A DNA stretch of 64,000 bases from Rhodospirillum sp. (lineage in GTDB: Bacteria; Pseudomonadota; Alphaproteobacteria; Dongiales; Dongiaceae), in NCBI GenBank assembly GCA_013822765.1, contig PNKY01000001.1, positions 1,116,001 through 1,180,000 of the forward strand, given 5' to 3'. This document shows, piece by piece, positions 25,741-35,507 of the stretch. The notes beneath the pieces are model-generated. The model searched no databases and was not told where the DNA came from. It was given only the letters and a program-made list of their open reading frames with translations. Position 1 is the first letter of the stretch. The number at the start of each line of letters is the position of its first letter. The translations under genes and the position numbers were made by a program.

Positions 25741-26474
25741 ACCTCCAGCCAGCGCACATCGACGTCCGCCTGAGCCAGCGCCTTCTGCAGATCCGCCGCC
25801 GGCTGTGTATCGCACAGCAGGTGATCGATGTCGGCGAGTGGGCAGACCGGATTCGGATGCCGGCTGCCGAACTTGGTGTGATCGAGCACCAGCACGGATT
25901 CCTCCGCCCGCTCCAGCATGGCGCGCTTGATCAGGGCCGCGTCGGCGTGCGCGCTGCTCGGGCCCTTGGCGTCGATGCCGCAAGCGCCGAGGATGGCGAG
26001 GTTGGCCCGGAAGCGGCTGAGGAACGACACCGTCTCCGACCCGCCGACCGCGCCGCGGTCGCCATGGTAGTGGCCGGGACAGAAGTTGACGCTGATGGTC
26101 GGGTTGGCGCTGAGCAAGGTGGCGGCGGGCAGGTTGTTGGTGATGACGGTGACGCTCTGCGCATCGCTGGCCATGCGTCGCGCTAGATCGAGGGCGGTGG
26201 CACCGCCGTCCATCATCACCACCATGTGCGGCCGCACGAAGCTCATGGCCAGGGCCGCCAACCGCTGCCGCTGGGGCGCCAGCGGCCGGTCCGGAGCAGC
26301 CGGATGGGCGCCCGCGGCGGCCGCCTTGCGCTCGCCCAGTCCCTCCGCATGCATGTGCCGCACGTCATCGAGAGCGGTCACCATGCCCGGAATCCACAGG
26401 TCGTTGCTGGCCCGCAGCGCCGCGAGGATTCGTCGCTGCCGCGCGCGCTTGGCGATTGGTCGCATTTCGCTCAT
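25737..26474 (-). CDS. DeoR-family sensor protein lacking the DNA-recognition helix
   Basis: The 245-residue protein has the DeoR sensor domain intact: VVMMDGGATALDLARRM, VITNNLPAATLL, CGIDAKGPSSAHADAALIKRAML and LDHTKFGSRHP. Its N-terminus keeps the first helix (RARQRRILAALRASNDLWIP) and the wing-side region (DVRHMHAEGL). Between residues 36 and 37 the segment that normally reads VSxxTIRR is absent, as if about 8 codons were removed in frame. DNA binding is therefore doubtful: it may be a dead repressor, an effector-binding partner or a dominant-negative subunit. Downstream of it (leftward) there are no genes of its own; it converges on the permease gene. Confidence 0.75.
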   Translation of the reverse strand: MSEMRPIAKRARQRRILAALRASNDLWIPGMVTALDDVRHMHAEGLGERKAAAAGAHPAAPDRPLAPQRQRLAALAMSFVRPHMVVMMDGGATALDLARRMASDAQSVTVITNNLPAATLLSANPTISVNFCPGHYHGDRGAVGGSETVSFLSRFRANLAILGACGIDAKGPSSAHADAALIKRAMLERAEESVLVLDHTKFGSRHPNPVCPLADIDHLLCDTQPAADLQKALAQADVDVRWLEV

Positions 26475-26513
26475 CAGCCCACCACAATAAGTGCTTCGAA
26501 GCCGGTTTCTCCG

Positions 26514-27224
26514 CTATGCACCCAGTCCGGATTTATCCAGCGCCTGCCCGCGCAGCGCCGCACAGTCCGCCTGGATCGCCGCCAGCTGGGACAAGGTGGA
26601 GCCCAGGTTCTTCGCATAGGACCCGTCGAACACTGCCGAGCCGATGGTGAAGGCATCCGCGCCGGCTTCATGCAACGCCGCAATCTGCTCGCGCGTGGAC
26701 ACGCTGCCCGCCACGATCAGGTGGTGCCGGCCGAGCCCGCGGCGCGCGGCCCGCACCAGCTCCAGCGGGTCGGACGAGGTGGCGCGATAGGCCAGCAGGT
26801 CGGTGCCGGAGCACCCCTGCTCGACGAAGCGGCGGCAGTGCCCCTCGATCTGGTCCGGGCGGCCGCCGAGCTTGGTCGGGTGGCCGGTCGGGAATCCGCA
26901 GAACGGGTAGTAGCCGATCTTGCTGTCGCCCAGGACCTCCTGGACGCGCGCTACGTCGGTTCCGCCCAGCAGCCGGTCGATCCCCAGTTCCACCGCGACC
27001 TTGGTGGAGTTGAGCGCTTCGGCCGGGCTGGTGCTGACCACTTCCATGTAGGTGGTCGCACCCGACTTGCGGATGCGCTCGGCCAGGGCGGCCAGGGTCT
27101 TCTTGTCGACCCCGACGTCCTTGAAGCCGATATGGCGGAGCTTCAGCGGCAGGATAAGATCGAGCACCGCCAGGCAATCGGTGATAGTCCGATCCTGGCG
27201 GGTAAGCATGAAAATGAAATCCAC
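26514..27224 (-). CDS. TIM-barrel protein of unknown substrate (ribulose-phosphate-binding fold)
   Basis: The 236-residue protein (GTG at 27224, with GGAGG 4 bases upstream) looks like a single TIM barrel. The C-terminal LIVAGSVSTREQIAALHEAG and AFTIGSAVFDG form the standard phosphate-binding beta7-beta8 loops of NanE/HisA-like enzymes. Other conserved-looking phrases are RHIGFKDVGVD, YMEVVSTSPAEAL and DRLLGGTDV, with acidic and lysine residues suited to catalysis. It probably acts on a phosphorylated sugar or aldol substrate. It is divergent from the second ABC importer and precedes the defective DeoR-like gene, so it likely handles that importer's cargo. I do not recognise a characterised homologue. 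Confidence 0.65.
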   Translation of the reverse strand: MDFIFMLTRQDRTITDCLAVLDLILPLKLRHIGFKDVGVDKKTLAALAERIRKSGATTYMEVVSTSPAEALNSTKVAVELGIDRLLGGTDVARVQEVLGDSKIGYYPFCGFPTGHPTKLGGRPDQIEGHCRRFVEQGCSGTDLLAYRATSSDPLELVRAARRGLGRHHLIVAGSVSTREQIAALHEAGADAFTIGSAVFDGSYAKNLGSTLSQLAAIQADCAALRGQALDKSGLGA

Positions 27225-27455
27225 TGGGCCTCCACCACGTCGCCAAAGGGCCACGTCACCAAAGGGTCGCCGACCTCGGCAAAAAACTGCAATAAAGTGC
27301 AATTGTCATCCGGTCATTATTGACAAAATCGCTCAATATGCAACATTTTGCAACAAGATGATTTGACGGGTGGACGACCTTCTGGATGGAGCCGGTGACG
27401 GACCTTGAAGGGGCCAGGCTTCAGCGGGAGGTGTGGGCATGCGGGTGCATCATCC
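27225..27455. promoter_or_regulatory. Divergent control region of the second ABC importer
   Basis: This AT-richer stretch separates the leftward TIM-barrel gene from the rightward ABC operon. It contains TTGACA at 27320-27325, a possible -35 for the ABC operon, and two pairs of TGCAAY direct repeats on either side of it (27288-27303 and 27339-27354). Confidence 0.55.
27288..27354. promoter_or_regulatory. Two phased pairs of TGCAAY direct repeats
   Basis: TGCAAT occurs at 27288 and 27298, and TGCAAC at 27339 and 27349. Within each pair the spacing is 10 bases, and the pairs are 51 bases apart, close to whole helical turns. The second pair overlaps the region expected for the -10 box. It looks like a cooperative operator, most likely for a DeoR-family repressor of this importer. 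Confidence 0.5.

Positions 27456-27459
<4 letters not shown>
27439..27459 (+). other. Possible six-codon leader frame before the ABC ATPase
   Basis: GGGAGGTGTGGGC (27426-27438) is the best ribosome binding site in front of this operon. It feeds an ATG that reads only six codons (MRVHHP) before a TGA that overlaps the ATG of the ATPase gene at 27456. The arrangement would deliver ribosomes to the ATPase start by reinitiation. Confidence 0.35.
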
Positions 27460-28486
<1,027 letters not shown>

Positions 28487-28490
<4 letters not shown>

Positions 28491-29344
28491 ACGCCACGCA
28501 GCCCGGGCGGATAATGCTCATGCTCCTGGTCGTGCCGGGAGCTGGCTTCATCTTCCTGTTCCTGTCGGCGGCGATCGCGATGACCTTCCTGCAGAGCATC
28601 GGACTCTATTCGCTGGTCGGCGAGTCGCGTCTGACCGCCGACTATTGGTTCTCTTTGCTCGACAAGGGATTCTTCGATTCCTTCCTGTTCTCGCTCAAGG
28701 TCGGCGTGGGCAGCGCCTTCGGTACCCTGCTGTTCGCCTACCCGCTGGCGCTGTTCCTGCGGCGCAAGCGCTTCGGCTCGCGTACCATCGGGTCGATCAT
28801 CAAGATCCCACTGTTCGTGCCGGCGCTGGTGGCTGCCTTTCTCATCCTCAATGTGCTGGCCTTCAACGGCATCCTCAACAGCGCGCTGATGGGCCTCGGC
28901 CTGATCGATCGGCCGCTGCGCATGCTCAACGACACCTTCGGCTGGAACGTGCTGGTGATCCAGGTGTGGAAGAACCTGCCGTTCCAGCTGCTCATCATCG
29001 CCTCGGTGCTGGAGACCATCCAGACCGACATCGAGGACGCCGCCCGCAATCTCGGCGCCAGCCCGATGCGCGTCATCTTTCACATCATCCTTCCCATGTC
29101 GGCGCCCGGCATCCTGATCGCGGTGGTGCTGGTGTTCATCCTGACCTTCGGCGACTACGCGATCACGCGAGTCGCCGGGCCGGTCTATCCGTCGTCCCTA
29201 TCGGTGCTGATGTACACCGACGCCTTTACGTTGCAGCAATGGGGCATCGCCGCCTGCATCGGCATGGTCATCATCGTCGCCTCCCTCGGCTTCGTCGCGA
29301 TCTACGCCCGCGCCGCCCGCGTCATCGAGGAGATGGGACGATGA
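28487..29344 (+). CDS. ABC transporter permease (second importer, first subunit)
   Basis: This 285-residue membrane protein has about six helices. The coupling loop (TDIEDAARNLGASPMRVIFHI) sits around residues 180-200. Its start and stop overlap the ATPase and the second permease by ATGA, so the genes are translated as a block. Confidence 0.93.
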
Positions 29345-30201
29345 CCGCGGACGCGATGACCCTCGACGTTCCACGCCGCCAGCGGATGAGCTTCGGACGC
29401 TTCATCTCGCTCCTCATCATCGCGCTGCTGGTGATCTGGACGGCGGTGCCGCTGTTCATGGCAGTGATGTGGTCGCTGGTGAATCCCGACGACCCGTGGT
29501 CGCCGCCGGCGGTGCTGCCGCCGAGCCTGTCGCTGGCGCAATGGGAATATGTCTTCACCTATTCGGAGATCGTGAAGGCGGTCACCACCAGCTTCATCCT
29601 GGCGCCGATCGTCACCGTCCTCTCCTTCGTGCTGGCGCTGCCGACGGCCTATGCGATCGGCCGCTTCGACTTTCGCGGCAAGGAAGCGCTGCGCATCCTC
29701 ATCCTGCTGCCGATCGTCATGCCGGCGATGGTGATCGCGATGTTCCTGAGCCGCGTGTTCTACGGCATGGGCCTGTCGCAGACCTTTCTCGGCCTGGTGA
29801 TCGGCCACACGCTGCTCAGCATGCCCTATATGCTGCGCATCCTGGCGACCGCATTCGAGGCGATTCCGCAGGACGTGATCGACGCCGCGCGCAATCTGGG
29901 CGCCGGCCGCCTGGCGCTGGTGCGGCATGTGCTGATTCCGATGGTGCTGCCCGGCCTGTTCGCGGGCGCGGTCTTCACCTTCATCACCAGCCTCGAGGAG
30001 TTCAACCTCACCTTCGTGATAGGCACGCCGACCTTCCAGACCATCCCGACCGTGCTGTTCGACTATCTCGGCTACCACTTCGTGCGCACCAACGCAGCCG
30101 TCGTCTCCATCATCCTGATGGTGCCGAGCGTCGCGCTTCTTTTCATCGCGGAACGCTTCCTGAAGACCGAGTACCTGTCATCCGCTTTCGGGAAGCTGTG
30201 A
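29341..30201 (+). CDS. ABC transporter permease (second importer, second subunit)
   Basis: The 286-residue membrane protein has about six helices and the coupling loop QDVIDAARNLGAGRLALVRH. It completes the channel with the preceding gene. ATG overlaps the previous stop. A 50-base gap follows before the binding-protein gene. Confidence 0.93.
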   Translation: MTADAMTLDVPRRQRMSFGRFISLLIIALLVIWTAVPLFMAVMWSLVNPDDPWSPPAVLPPSLSLAQWEYVFTYSEIVKAVTTSFILAPIVTVLSFVLALPTAYAIGRFDFRGKEALRILILLPIVMPAMVIAMFLSRVFYGMGLSQTFLGLVIGHTLLSMPYMLRILATAFEAIPQDVIDAARNLGAGRLALVRHVLIPMVLPGLFAGAVFTFITSLEEFNLTFVIGTPTFQTIPTVLFDYLGYHFVRTNAAVVSIILMVPSVALLFIAERFLKTEYLSSAFGKL

Positions 30202-30251
30202 ACAAAGCCGGGGCCGATCGGCGGCCTTGGCGCTGAGCAGGGAGAAACGAC

Positions 30252-31397
30252 ATGAACACGAGACGCGTATTCCTCTCCGGTGCGTTGGGCGTCGCCGCAT
30301 TGTTGGGTGCGATGACCGCGGCGCAGGCGGCCGACGACTACCTGAAGACGCCATGGGACAGGGTGGTCGAGGCCGCCAAGGCCGAGGGCGAGCTCACGTA
30401 TTACGCCTGGTGGGGCGAGGAATTCTGGCGCACCGCCGCTAAGGACTTCGAAGCCAAATACGGCATCAAGGTCAACGTCGTGACCGGCGACCGCCCCGCC
30501 AACATCGGCAAGGTCGTCGCCGAGGCGTCGAGCGAGACCGGCACGATCGACGCCCTGCTGGTCGGCGGCGTGGAGTTGAAGTCGCTGCTCGATGCCAAGG
30601 CGCTGTACGGCCCGCTGGTCGGTGTCATTCCGGAGTCCGACAAGCTGGACGGCAAGCTCTCCAAGGTTCAGGAAGGCTATGCCACCAACGGCTACCTGGT
30701 GCCTGTCTACCGCAATCAGACCGGCTTCGTGTACGACCCGGAGAAAGTGCCGAACCCGCCGCAGAGCTGGGCCGAATTCACCGCCTGGCTCGACGCCAAT
30801 CCGGGACAGTTCGCCTTCAACGATCCGTCGAAGGGCGGCTCGGGCCAGGCCTTCGTGCAGGCGGCGATCATCAACATCCTGGGCGACGGGGAGCGCTACG
30901 CCGGCGACACCGAGCTCGACGAGAAGAAGGTCGCCGACTGGGGCAAGGTGTGGGACTGGTTCAACGCCAACCAGGACAAGTTCACCATCACTGCGTCCAA
31001 CAATGACTCGCTCGATCGCGTCAACCAGGGCGAAGTCTTGATGGCCGCGGCCTGGGACGACGACACCTCGGTGTCGCTCGCCAAGGGCACCTTGTTCAAG
31101 CGCGCGAAGCTCTACATCCCGTCGCTCGGCATGCCTGGCGGCGGCGACAGCCTCGGCGTTCCGGCGAACGCGCCGCACAAGGCAGCGGCCCTGCTATGGA
31201 TCGCTTATCTGGTCGAGGCCGACGTGCAGAAGCAGATGAACGCCACCATCGGCAGCTATCTCGCCCGCACCGACATCGCCGGCGAGAACGCGCTGATCCC
31301 CGAGGAGCAACGCCAGAAGAACGGCCGCGCCTGGATTCCCGGCGCGTACAAGGGCTATTTCATCCAGGAATTCGTCGCCCAGGTCCTGCAGAAGTAG
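30252..31397 (+). CDS. ABC transporter substrate-binding protein (second importer)
   Basis: The 381-residue protein has a classic signal peptide (hydrophobic residues 8-24, cleavage after AQA) and a family-1 binding-protein body: LTYYAWWGEEFWR near the start, aromatic residues (YRNQTGFVYDP, WAEFTAWLD) that would line the ligand site, and AAAWDDDTSVSL. GCAGGGAGAAACGAC precedes the ATG. The ligand is unknown. It is the last transporter gene before a hairpin at 31406 and the phosphatase-like gene at 31442. Confidence 0.9.
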   Translation: MNTRRVFLSGALGVAALLGAMTAAQAADDYLKTPWDRVVEAAKAEGELTYYAWWGEEFWRTAAKDFEAKYGIKVNVVTGDRPANIGKVVAEASSETGTIDALLVGGVELKSLLDAKALYGPLVGVIPESDKLDGKLSKVQEGYATNGYLVPVYRNQTGFVYDPEKVPNPPQSWAEFTAWLDANPGQFAFNDPSKGGSGQAFVQAAIINILGDGERYAGDTELDEKKVADWGKVWDWFNANQDKFTITASNNDSLDRVNQGEVLMAAAWDDDTSVSLAKGTLFKRAKLYIPSLGMPGGGDSLGVPANAPHKAAALLWIAYLVEADVQKQMNATIGSYLARTDIAGENALIPEEQRQKNGRAWIPGAYKGYFIQEFVAQVLQK

Positions 31398-31405
31398 CCG
31401 CGGAG

Positions 31406-31435
31406 AAGCTGGGCTGCCGCCCCGCAGCCCAGCTT
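31406..31435 (+). terminator. Hairpin after the binding-protein gene
   Basis: AAGCTGGGCTGC and GCAGCCCAGCTT form a perfect 12-bp stem with a 6-base loop, followed by TTTGTCT. It could terminate transcription or stabilise the 3' end of the transporter mRNA, lowering expression of the downstream hydrolase relative to the binding protein. The T-run is short, so read-through is likely. Confidence 0.55.
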
Positions 31436-31441
31436 TGTCTC

Positions 31442-32461
31442 ATGCGCATCATCGACCGCACCGTCTCGGTGCTGCCGGAGCCGGCGCCGCACCTGCTCGC
31501 ACAAGCGCGGCGCGTGACGGCGAGTCGCGCCGAGCATGACCGGCTCGCCGCCGCTTTGGCCTGCCTGCAGGCGATCGAGCTGGTCCCACCGCCGCGGCCA
31601 CAGCCGCTCGGCACCCGCGTCAGGATCGCGGCGTGGAATGCCGAGCGTTGCAAGTATCTGCCGGAAAGCGCGGCGCTGCTGGACGGGATCGGCGCGGACA
31701 TCGTGCTGCTGACGGAGCTGGACATCGGCATGGCGCGGTCGGGCAACCGCCACACGGTGCGCGAGCTGGCGCGGACCATGGGCGTCGGCTACGCCTTCGG
31801 CGTCGAGTATGTCGAACTCGGGCTCGGCGACGACCGCGAGAAAGCCTGGCACGCAAACGAAAGCAACGCCGTCGGCCTGCACGGCAACGCGATCCTGAGC
31901 AAGGCGCCGCTCGATCGCCCGGCGGTCGTGCGGCTCGATGACGGCGCGCGCTGGTTCGCCGGCGAGCAATCGACCAACGAACGCCGCATCGGCGCGCGCA
32001 TGGCGATGATCGCAAGCCTCGATGCCGCCGGCACGCCGCTGCTGGTGGCCGCGGTCCATCTCGAAAGCAGCACCGACGCGGCGGACCGCGCCGCGCAGGT
32101 CGCGGTGCTGTTGCAGGCGATCGAACGACGCGCCGACGGTCACGCGGTGATCATCGGCGGCGACTTCAATACCAGCGCGCTGCCACCGGCGGAGACGGAT
32201 GACGGCGCGTGGTTCGAGGACGCGGCCTCGCATGAGGTGATGTTCGCTCAATTCAGCGAGGCCGGTTACGACTGGCACGCCGCCAACACGCGGTCTGCGA
32301 CGGAACGGATGCGGCCGGATGGCACGCCGCAGCCGCCGTACCGCAAGATCGACTGGTTTTTCACGCGCGGCGCAGCGGTGCGGCGCGCCGTCACGGTGCC
32401 CGCCATCGATACCACCGGGTCGGCTATGTCCGACCACGACGTGATCATCGTCGACATCTGA
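31442..32461 (+). CDS. Endonuclease/exonuclease/phosphatase-family hydrolase
   Basis: The 339-residue protein has the metal and phosphate motifs of the EEP fold: WNAERC (Asn near residue 62), LTELDIGMARSGNRH (metal-binding Glu), VHLESSTD, GGDFNTSALPP (catalytic Asp-Asn pair) and SDHDVIIVDI at the C-terminus (Asp-His pair). The family hydrolyses phosphodiesters or phosphomonoesters with Mg2+. There is no signal peptide, so it is cytosolic and may act on what the adjacent importer brings in. The ATG at 31442 has no strong ribosome binding site. Confidence 0.8.
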   Translation: MRIIDRTVSVLPEPAPHLLAQARRVTASRAEHDRLAAALACLQAIELVPPPRPQPLGTRVRIAAWNAERCKYLPESAALLDGIGADIVLLTELDIGMARSGNRHTVRELARTMGVGYAFGVEYVELGLGDDREKAWHANESNAVGLHGNAILSKAPLDRPAVVRLDDGARWFAGEQSTNERRIGARMAMIASLDAAGTPLLVAAVHLESSTDAADRAAQVAVLLQAIERRADGHAVIIGGDFNTSALPPAETDDGAWFEDAASHEVMFAQFSEAGYDWHAANTRSATERMRPDGTPQPPYRKIDWFFTRGAAVRRAVTVPAIDTTGSAMSDHDVIIVDI

Positions 32462-32546
32462 CGGTTGCACGGGCGAGCGCCAGGGATTTGACCGAATGGT
32501 CATTGGTGTGTCATAAGCCTGACCGAATTAGCATCTAGGCTAGGAT

Positions 32547-33326
32547 ATGAAACCCATAGATCGACGGGAGCGGATCGCGGCCATCGTCAAGGAGACAAGC
32601 CGCGTCAGTGTCGAAGAACTGGCCCGCATGCTGGCGACTTCGCACGAGACCGTGCGGCGCGACCTGGCCTTGCTGTCGGAGCGCGGCGTGGTGCGCAAGG
32701 TCCATGGCGGCGCAGTCCACACCCAGACCGCGCTGGAAAGCCCCTATGGCGACCGCAGCGTGATGGCGCGGGCGGAGAAGCTCGCCATCGCCGAGCGCGC
32801 CGCGCAGCTGTTCGAGCCCGGCGACAGCCTGCTGGTGGATGCCGGGTCGACCACCACCGCGTTCGCCGAAGCCCTGGCGCGCGCCGGCCATTTCACCGTC
32901 ATCACCAACTCCATCATGGTGGCGCGGGAGATGTGGAGCGTCTCCAAGCGCAGCGAGGTCTATCTGCTCGGCGGCCGCTATTCGGGCGAGAACCACGAGA
33001 CCGTCGGCCCGCACGCGATCGAGGAGATCCACCGCCTGCACGCCGACCATGCGGTGCTGACCATCGGCGCCATCGACCCCACCGGCATCTTCATGGACTA
33101 CAACGCCGACGAGGCCTACGTGGCGCGCGCCATGATGGCGAGCGCCCGGCAGACCACGGTGCTGGCGGACAGCAGCAAGCTCGGCCGGCGGGCGCTGTTC
33201 CAGGTCTGCGAGCCGAACCAGGTCGACCGCCTGGTGACCGACAGGCCGCCCCCTCTGCCGCTGGCCGAAGCGCTCCGCACCGCAAGCGTCGACGTTCTGA
33301 TCGCCGAGGCTGTCGGTTTGCAATAG
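32547..33326 (+). CDS. DeoR/GlpR-family transcriptional repressor (third, intact)
   Basis: The 259-residue protein has an intact winged helix (VSVEELARMLATSHETVRRDL, VRKVHGGA) and a sugar-phosphate sensor domain (DAGSTTTAFAE, VITNSIMVAREM, GAIDPTGIFMDYNADEAYVARAM, ADSSKLGRRALF). AGGCTAGGAT precedes the ATG. It lies between the second and third ABC operons in the same direction, with a palindrome just downstream (33399-33414) in front of the third importer, so that operon is its likely target. Confidence 0.9.
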   Translation: MKPIDRRERIAAIVKETSRVSVEELARMLATSHETVRRDLALLSERGVVRKVHGGAVHTQTALESPYGDRSVMARAEKLAIAERAAQLFEPGDSLLVDAGSTTTAFAEALARAGHFTVITNSIMVAREMWSVSKRSEVYLLGGRYSGENHETVGPHAIEEIHRLHADHAVLTIGAIDPTGIFMDYNADEAYVARAMMASARQTTVLADSSKLGRRALFQVCEPNQVDRLVTDRPPPLPLAEALRTASVDVLIAEAVGLQ

Positions 33327-33482
33327 GTTTTTAGTCATTGAATGTTTGTTGACATCCACTAACACTGTGCCTGATCGGTCAATATTGCATTGACTCGAAT
33401 GACTACTTAGTCATCCTATACCCGTGAAAACCGGCACAACGGTCGCGCCCCGCCCGGGGCGACGCAAACGGGGAGATTCGGC
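33327..33482. promoter_or_regulatory. Promoter region of the third ABC importer
   Basis: This AT-rich stretch carries TTGACA at 33349-33354, TTGACT at 33390-33395 and a palindrome at 33399-33414, plus another TAGTCAT half-site at 33332-33338. It is the natural start point for the 33483 operon. Confidence 0.5.
33399..33414. promoter_or_regulatory. Palindromic operator candidate before the third ABC importer
   Basis: ATGACTA-CT-TAGTCAT is a perfect inverted repeat with 7-base arms. The half-site TAGTCAT recurs 61-67 bases upstream at 33332-33338. It overlaps the region expected between a -35 (TTGACT at 33390) and the transcription start, so the DeoR protein at 32547 could repress from here. 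Confidence 0.5.
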
Positions 33483-35492
33483 ATGAAGATTCGTGGACAG
33501 AACGGGTATCGGCGCGCGCCCGCCATCATCCTGGCGGCAGCATCTCTGACAGCTTTCGGCCTTGGGGGCGCCCAGGCCGCATGCCCGACGGTTGCCGATG
33601 CGCAAGGGCTGACCGGACAATGGCCGGAACAGGTCGAGATCGAAGACGCGACCGCAAAGGGCGTGAAGCTGACCTACACGCAGAACCCGGTTTTCGACAA
33701 GGATGTCGAAGCGGGCAAGCTGCCGCGGGTCGACCAGCGTTTACCTGAGCAGCCGCTGATCGTGCTGCCATACGAGGCATGCGGAGTCTATGGCGGGACC
33801 TTGAACGGCCTCGCGCGCGCGCCGGAATCAGGCACCTCCGACATCCTGAGCTGGCGCCAGGTCGGGCTGGTGCGCATCTCGGACGATCTGAAGACGATCG
33901 TGCCGAACGTGGCCCGCTCCTGGAAGTGGGCCGACGACTACAAGTCGATCACCTTCGAGCTGCGCAAGGGCCACAAGTGGAGCGACGGCCAGCCTTTCAC
34001 TGCCGAGGACGTGGTGTTCTTCTTCGAGGACATCGTCAAGAACAAGGACATGTCGCCGGACACGACGGTCGAATGGGGCGTCAATCCCACGGCCGAAGCG
34101 ATCGACGAGACGCACGTGAAGATCGGCTTCGATGAGCCCTTCCCGGGCCTGCTCAGCTACTTGGCGACCAGCGGCTCGTATTTCACGACTTTCGCCCCCA
34201 AGCATCACTTCGCGCAGTACCTGCCGAAATACAATGAGAAGGCCGACTCCGACGCCAAGGCCGCGGGCTTCGAAAACTGGGTGAAGGCGTTCGATTCCTA
34301 CTATGACAAATGGAAGGACGCCGAGACGCTGACCGCCCACGCGCTCACGGTCCCGACGCTCGAAAGCCACATCATCGAGATTGCGCCCGACACCCAGCAT
34401 CGCGTGTTCAAGGCCAACCCTTACTACTTCAAGGTCGACAGCTCGGGCCAGCAACTGCCCTATATCGACCATCACTATGAGCGCTTCCTGAACCTCGATC
34501 TGCAATTGCTGTCGGTCATGAACGGCGAGGCCGATTACAAGGCGCAGGGCCTCGACCTGACGCAGTATCCCACGCTGAAGGACAAGGAGGCGTCGGGCAA
34601 ATACACCGTTCGCATGGCGGCCGGCTCCATCGGGCCAGCCATGGCCTTCAACATCACGCACAATGATCAGAAGCTGCGCTCGGTCTATTCGGATCTGCGG
34701 TTCCGGCAGGCGATCTCGCACGCGATCAATCGCACCGAGATCAACGACGTCATCTATTTCGGGCTCGGCAAGCCAAGCCAGGCGCTGCCGGCGCAGGTCC
34801 CCTTCGCCACCGAGGCCGACGCCAACTACATGACTGACTTCGACGTGGCAAAGGCCAATGCCCTGCTCGATGAGATGGGCATGAAGAAGGGCGCGGACGG
34901 CATGCGCACCTATCCCGACGGCTCGCCTTTCACCATCCTGTGGGAGTATTCGAGCCAGATGGCCTCGGCCGAGTTCGTCAAGCTGGTGAGCGACCATCTG
35001 AAGGCGGTCGGGCTGAAGGTGAACTCCAAGGAGCTCACCAGCGCGGCGACGCGCGAGAATGCCAAGGCGGAGACCTCCGACATCAACATGGAATGGGACG
35101 TGCCCTACGAGCCCACCCTGGTCGCCGACATCACGCTCTATACGCCGTACTACTCGGAGATCTCTCCGCTGTTCGGCGTGAAGTGGAAGCAGTGGTCGAT
35201 CAGCAACGGCGCCTCGGGAGAGGAGCCGCCGGCCTGGGCGAAGCGGATGTTCGAGATCGCCAAGGAGTGGAAGACGGTTGTCCCGGGCTCCGACCGCTAC
35301 ATGGAGCTGGGCCGCGAACTGGTGAAGCTCAACCTGGAGAACATGACCATCGTCGGAACGATCGGCGAGCTGCCGAAGCCGATCATCGTGTCCAACCGCC
35401 TGCACAACGTGCCGACGCAGCTGGGAACGGCGCACTTCAACTTCGGCTACAGCTACGCGTTCCGCGGCGATCAATGGTATATCAAGGAGTAG
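33483..35492 (+). CDS. ABC transporter substrate-binding protein, family 5 (oligopeptide/dipeptide type)
   Basis: The 669-residue protein starts with a signal peptide (residues 1-36, cleavage likely after AQA) and has the family-5 landmarks: LARSWKWADDYKSITFELRKG-type segment, KWSDGQPFTAEDVVFFFEDI, LRFRQAISHAINRTEIND. It is longer than typical DppA/OppA proteins (about 530-550 aa), a feature of a large subgroup. It would capture a peptide, glycoside or other larger solute in the periplasm. GGGAGATTCGGC precedes the ATG. An intrinsically strong hairpin follows at 35508. Confidence 0.92.
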   Translation: MKIRGQNGYRRAPAIILAAASLTAFGLGGAQAACPTVADAQGLTGQWPEQVEIEDATAKGVKLTYTQNPVFDKDVEAGKLPRVDQRLPEQPLIVLPYEACGVYGGTLNGLARAPESGTSDILSWRQVGLVRISDDLKTIVPNVARSWKWADDYKSITFELRKGHKWSDGQPFTAEDVVFFFEDIVKNKDMSPDTTVEWGVNPTAEAIDETHVKIGFDEPFPGLLSYLATSGSYFTTFAPKHHFAQYLPKYNEKADSDAKAAGFENWVKAFDSYYDKWKDAETLTAHALTVPTLESHIIEIAPDTQHRVFKANPYYFKVDSSGQQLPYIDHHYERFLNLDLQLLSVMNGEADYKAQGLDLTQYPTLKDKEASGKYTVRMAAGSIGPAMAFNITHNDQKLRSVYSDLRFRQAISHAINRTEINDVIYFGLGKPSQALPAQVPFATEADANYMTDFDVAKANALLDEMGMKKGADGMRTYPDGSPFTILWEYSSQMASAEFVKLVSDHLKAVGLKVNSKELTSAATRENAKAETSDINMEWDVPYEPTLVADITLYTPYYSEISPLFGVKWKQWSISNGASGEEPPAWAKRMFEIAKEWKTVVPGSDRYMELGRELVKLNLENMTIVGTIGELPKPIIVSNRLHNVPTQLGTAHFNFGYSYAFRGDQWYIKE

Positions 35493-35507
35493 CGTGACGA
35501 GCACATT

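Noticed and set aside
31406-31435. The hairpin after the second binding-protein gene as an absolute operon end
   Set aside because: The stem is convincing but the T-run is short, and the hydrolase gene starts 6 bases later in the same direction without its own promoter. I kept it as a partial terminator.
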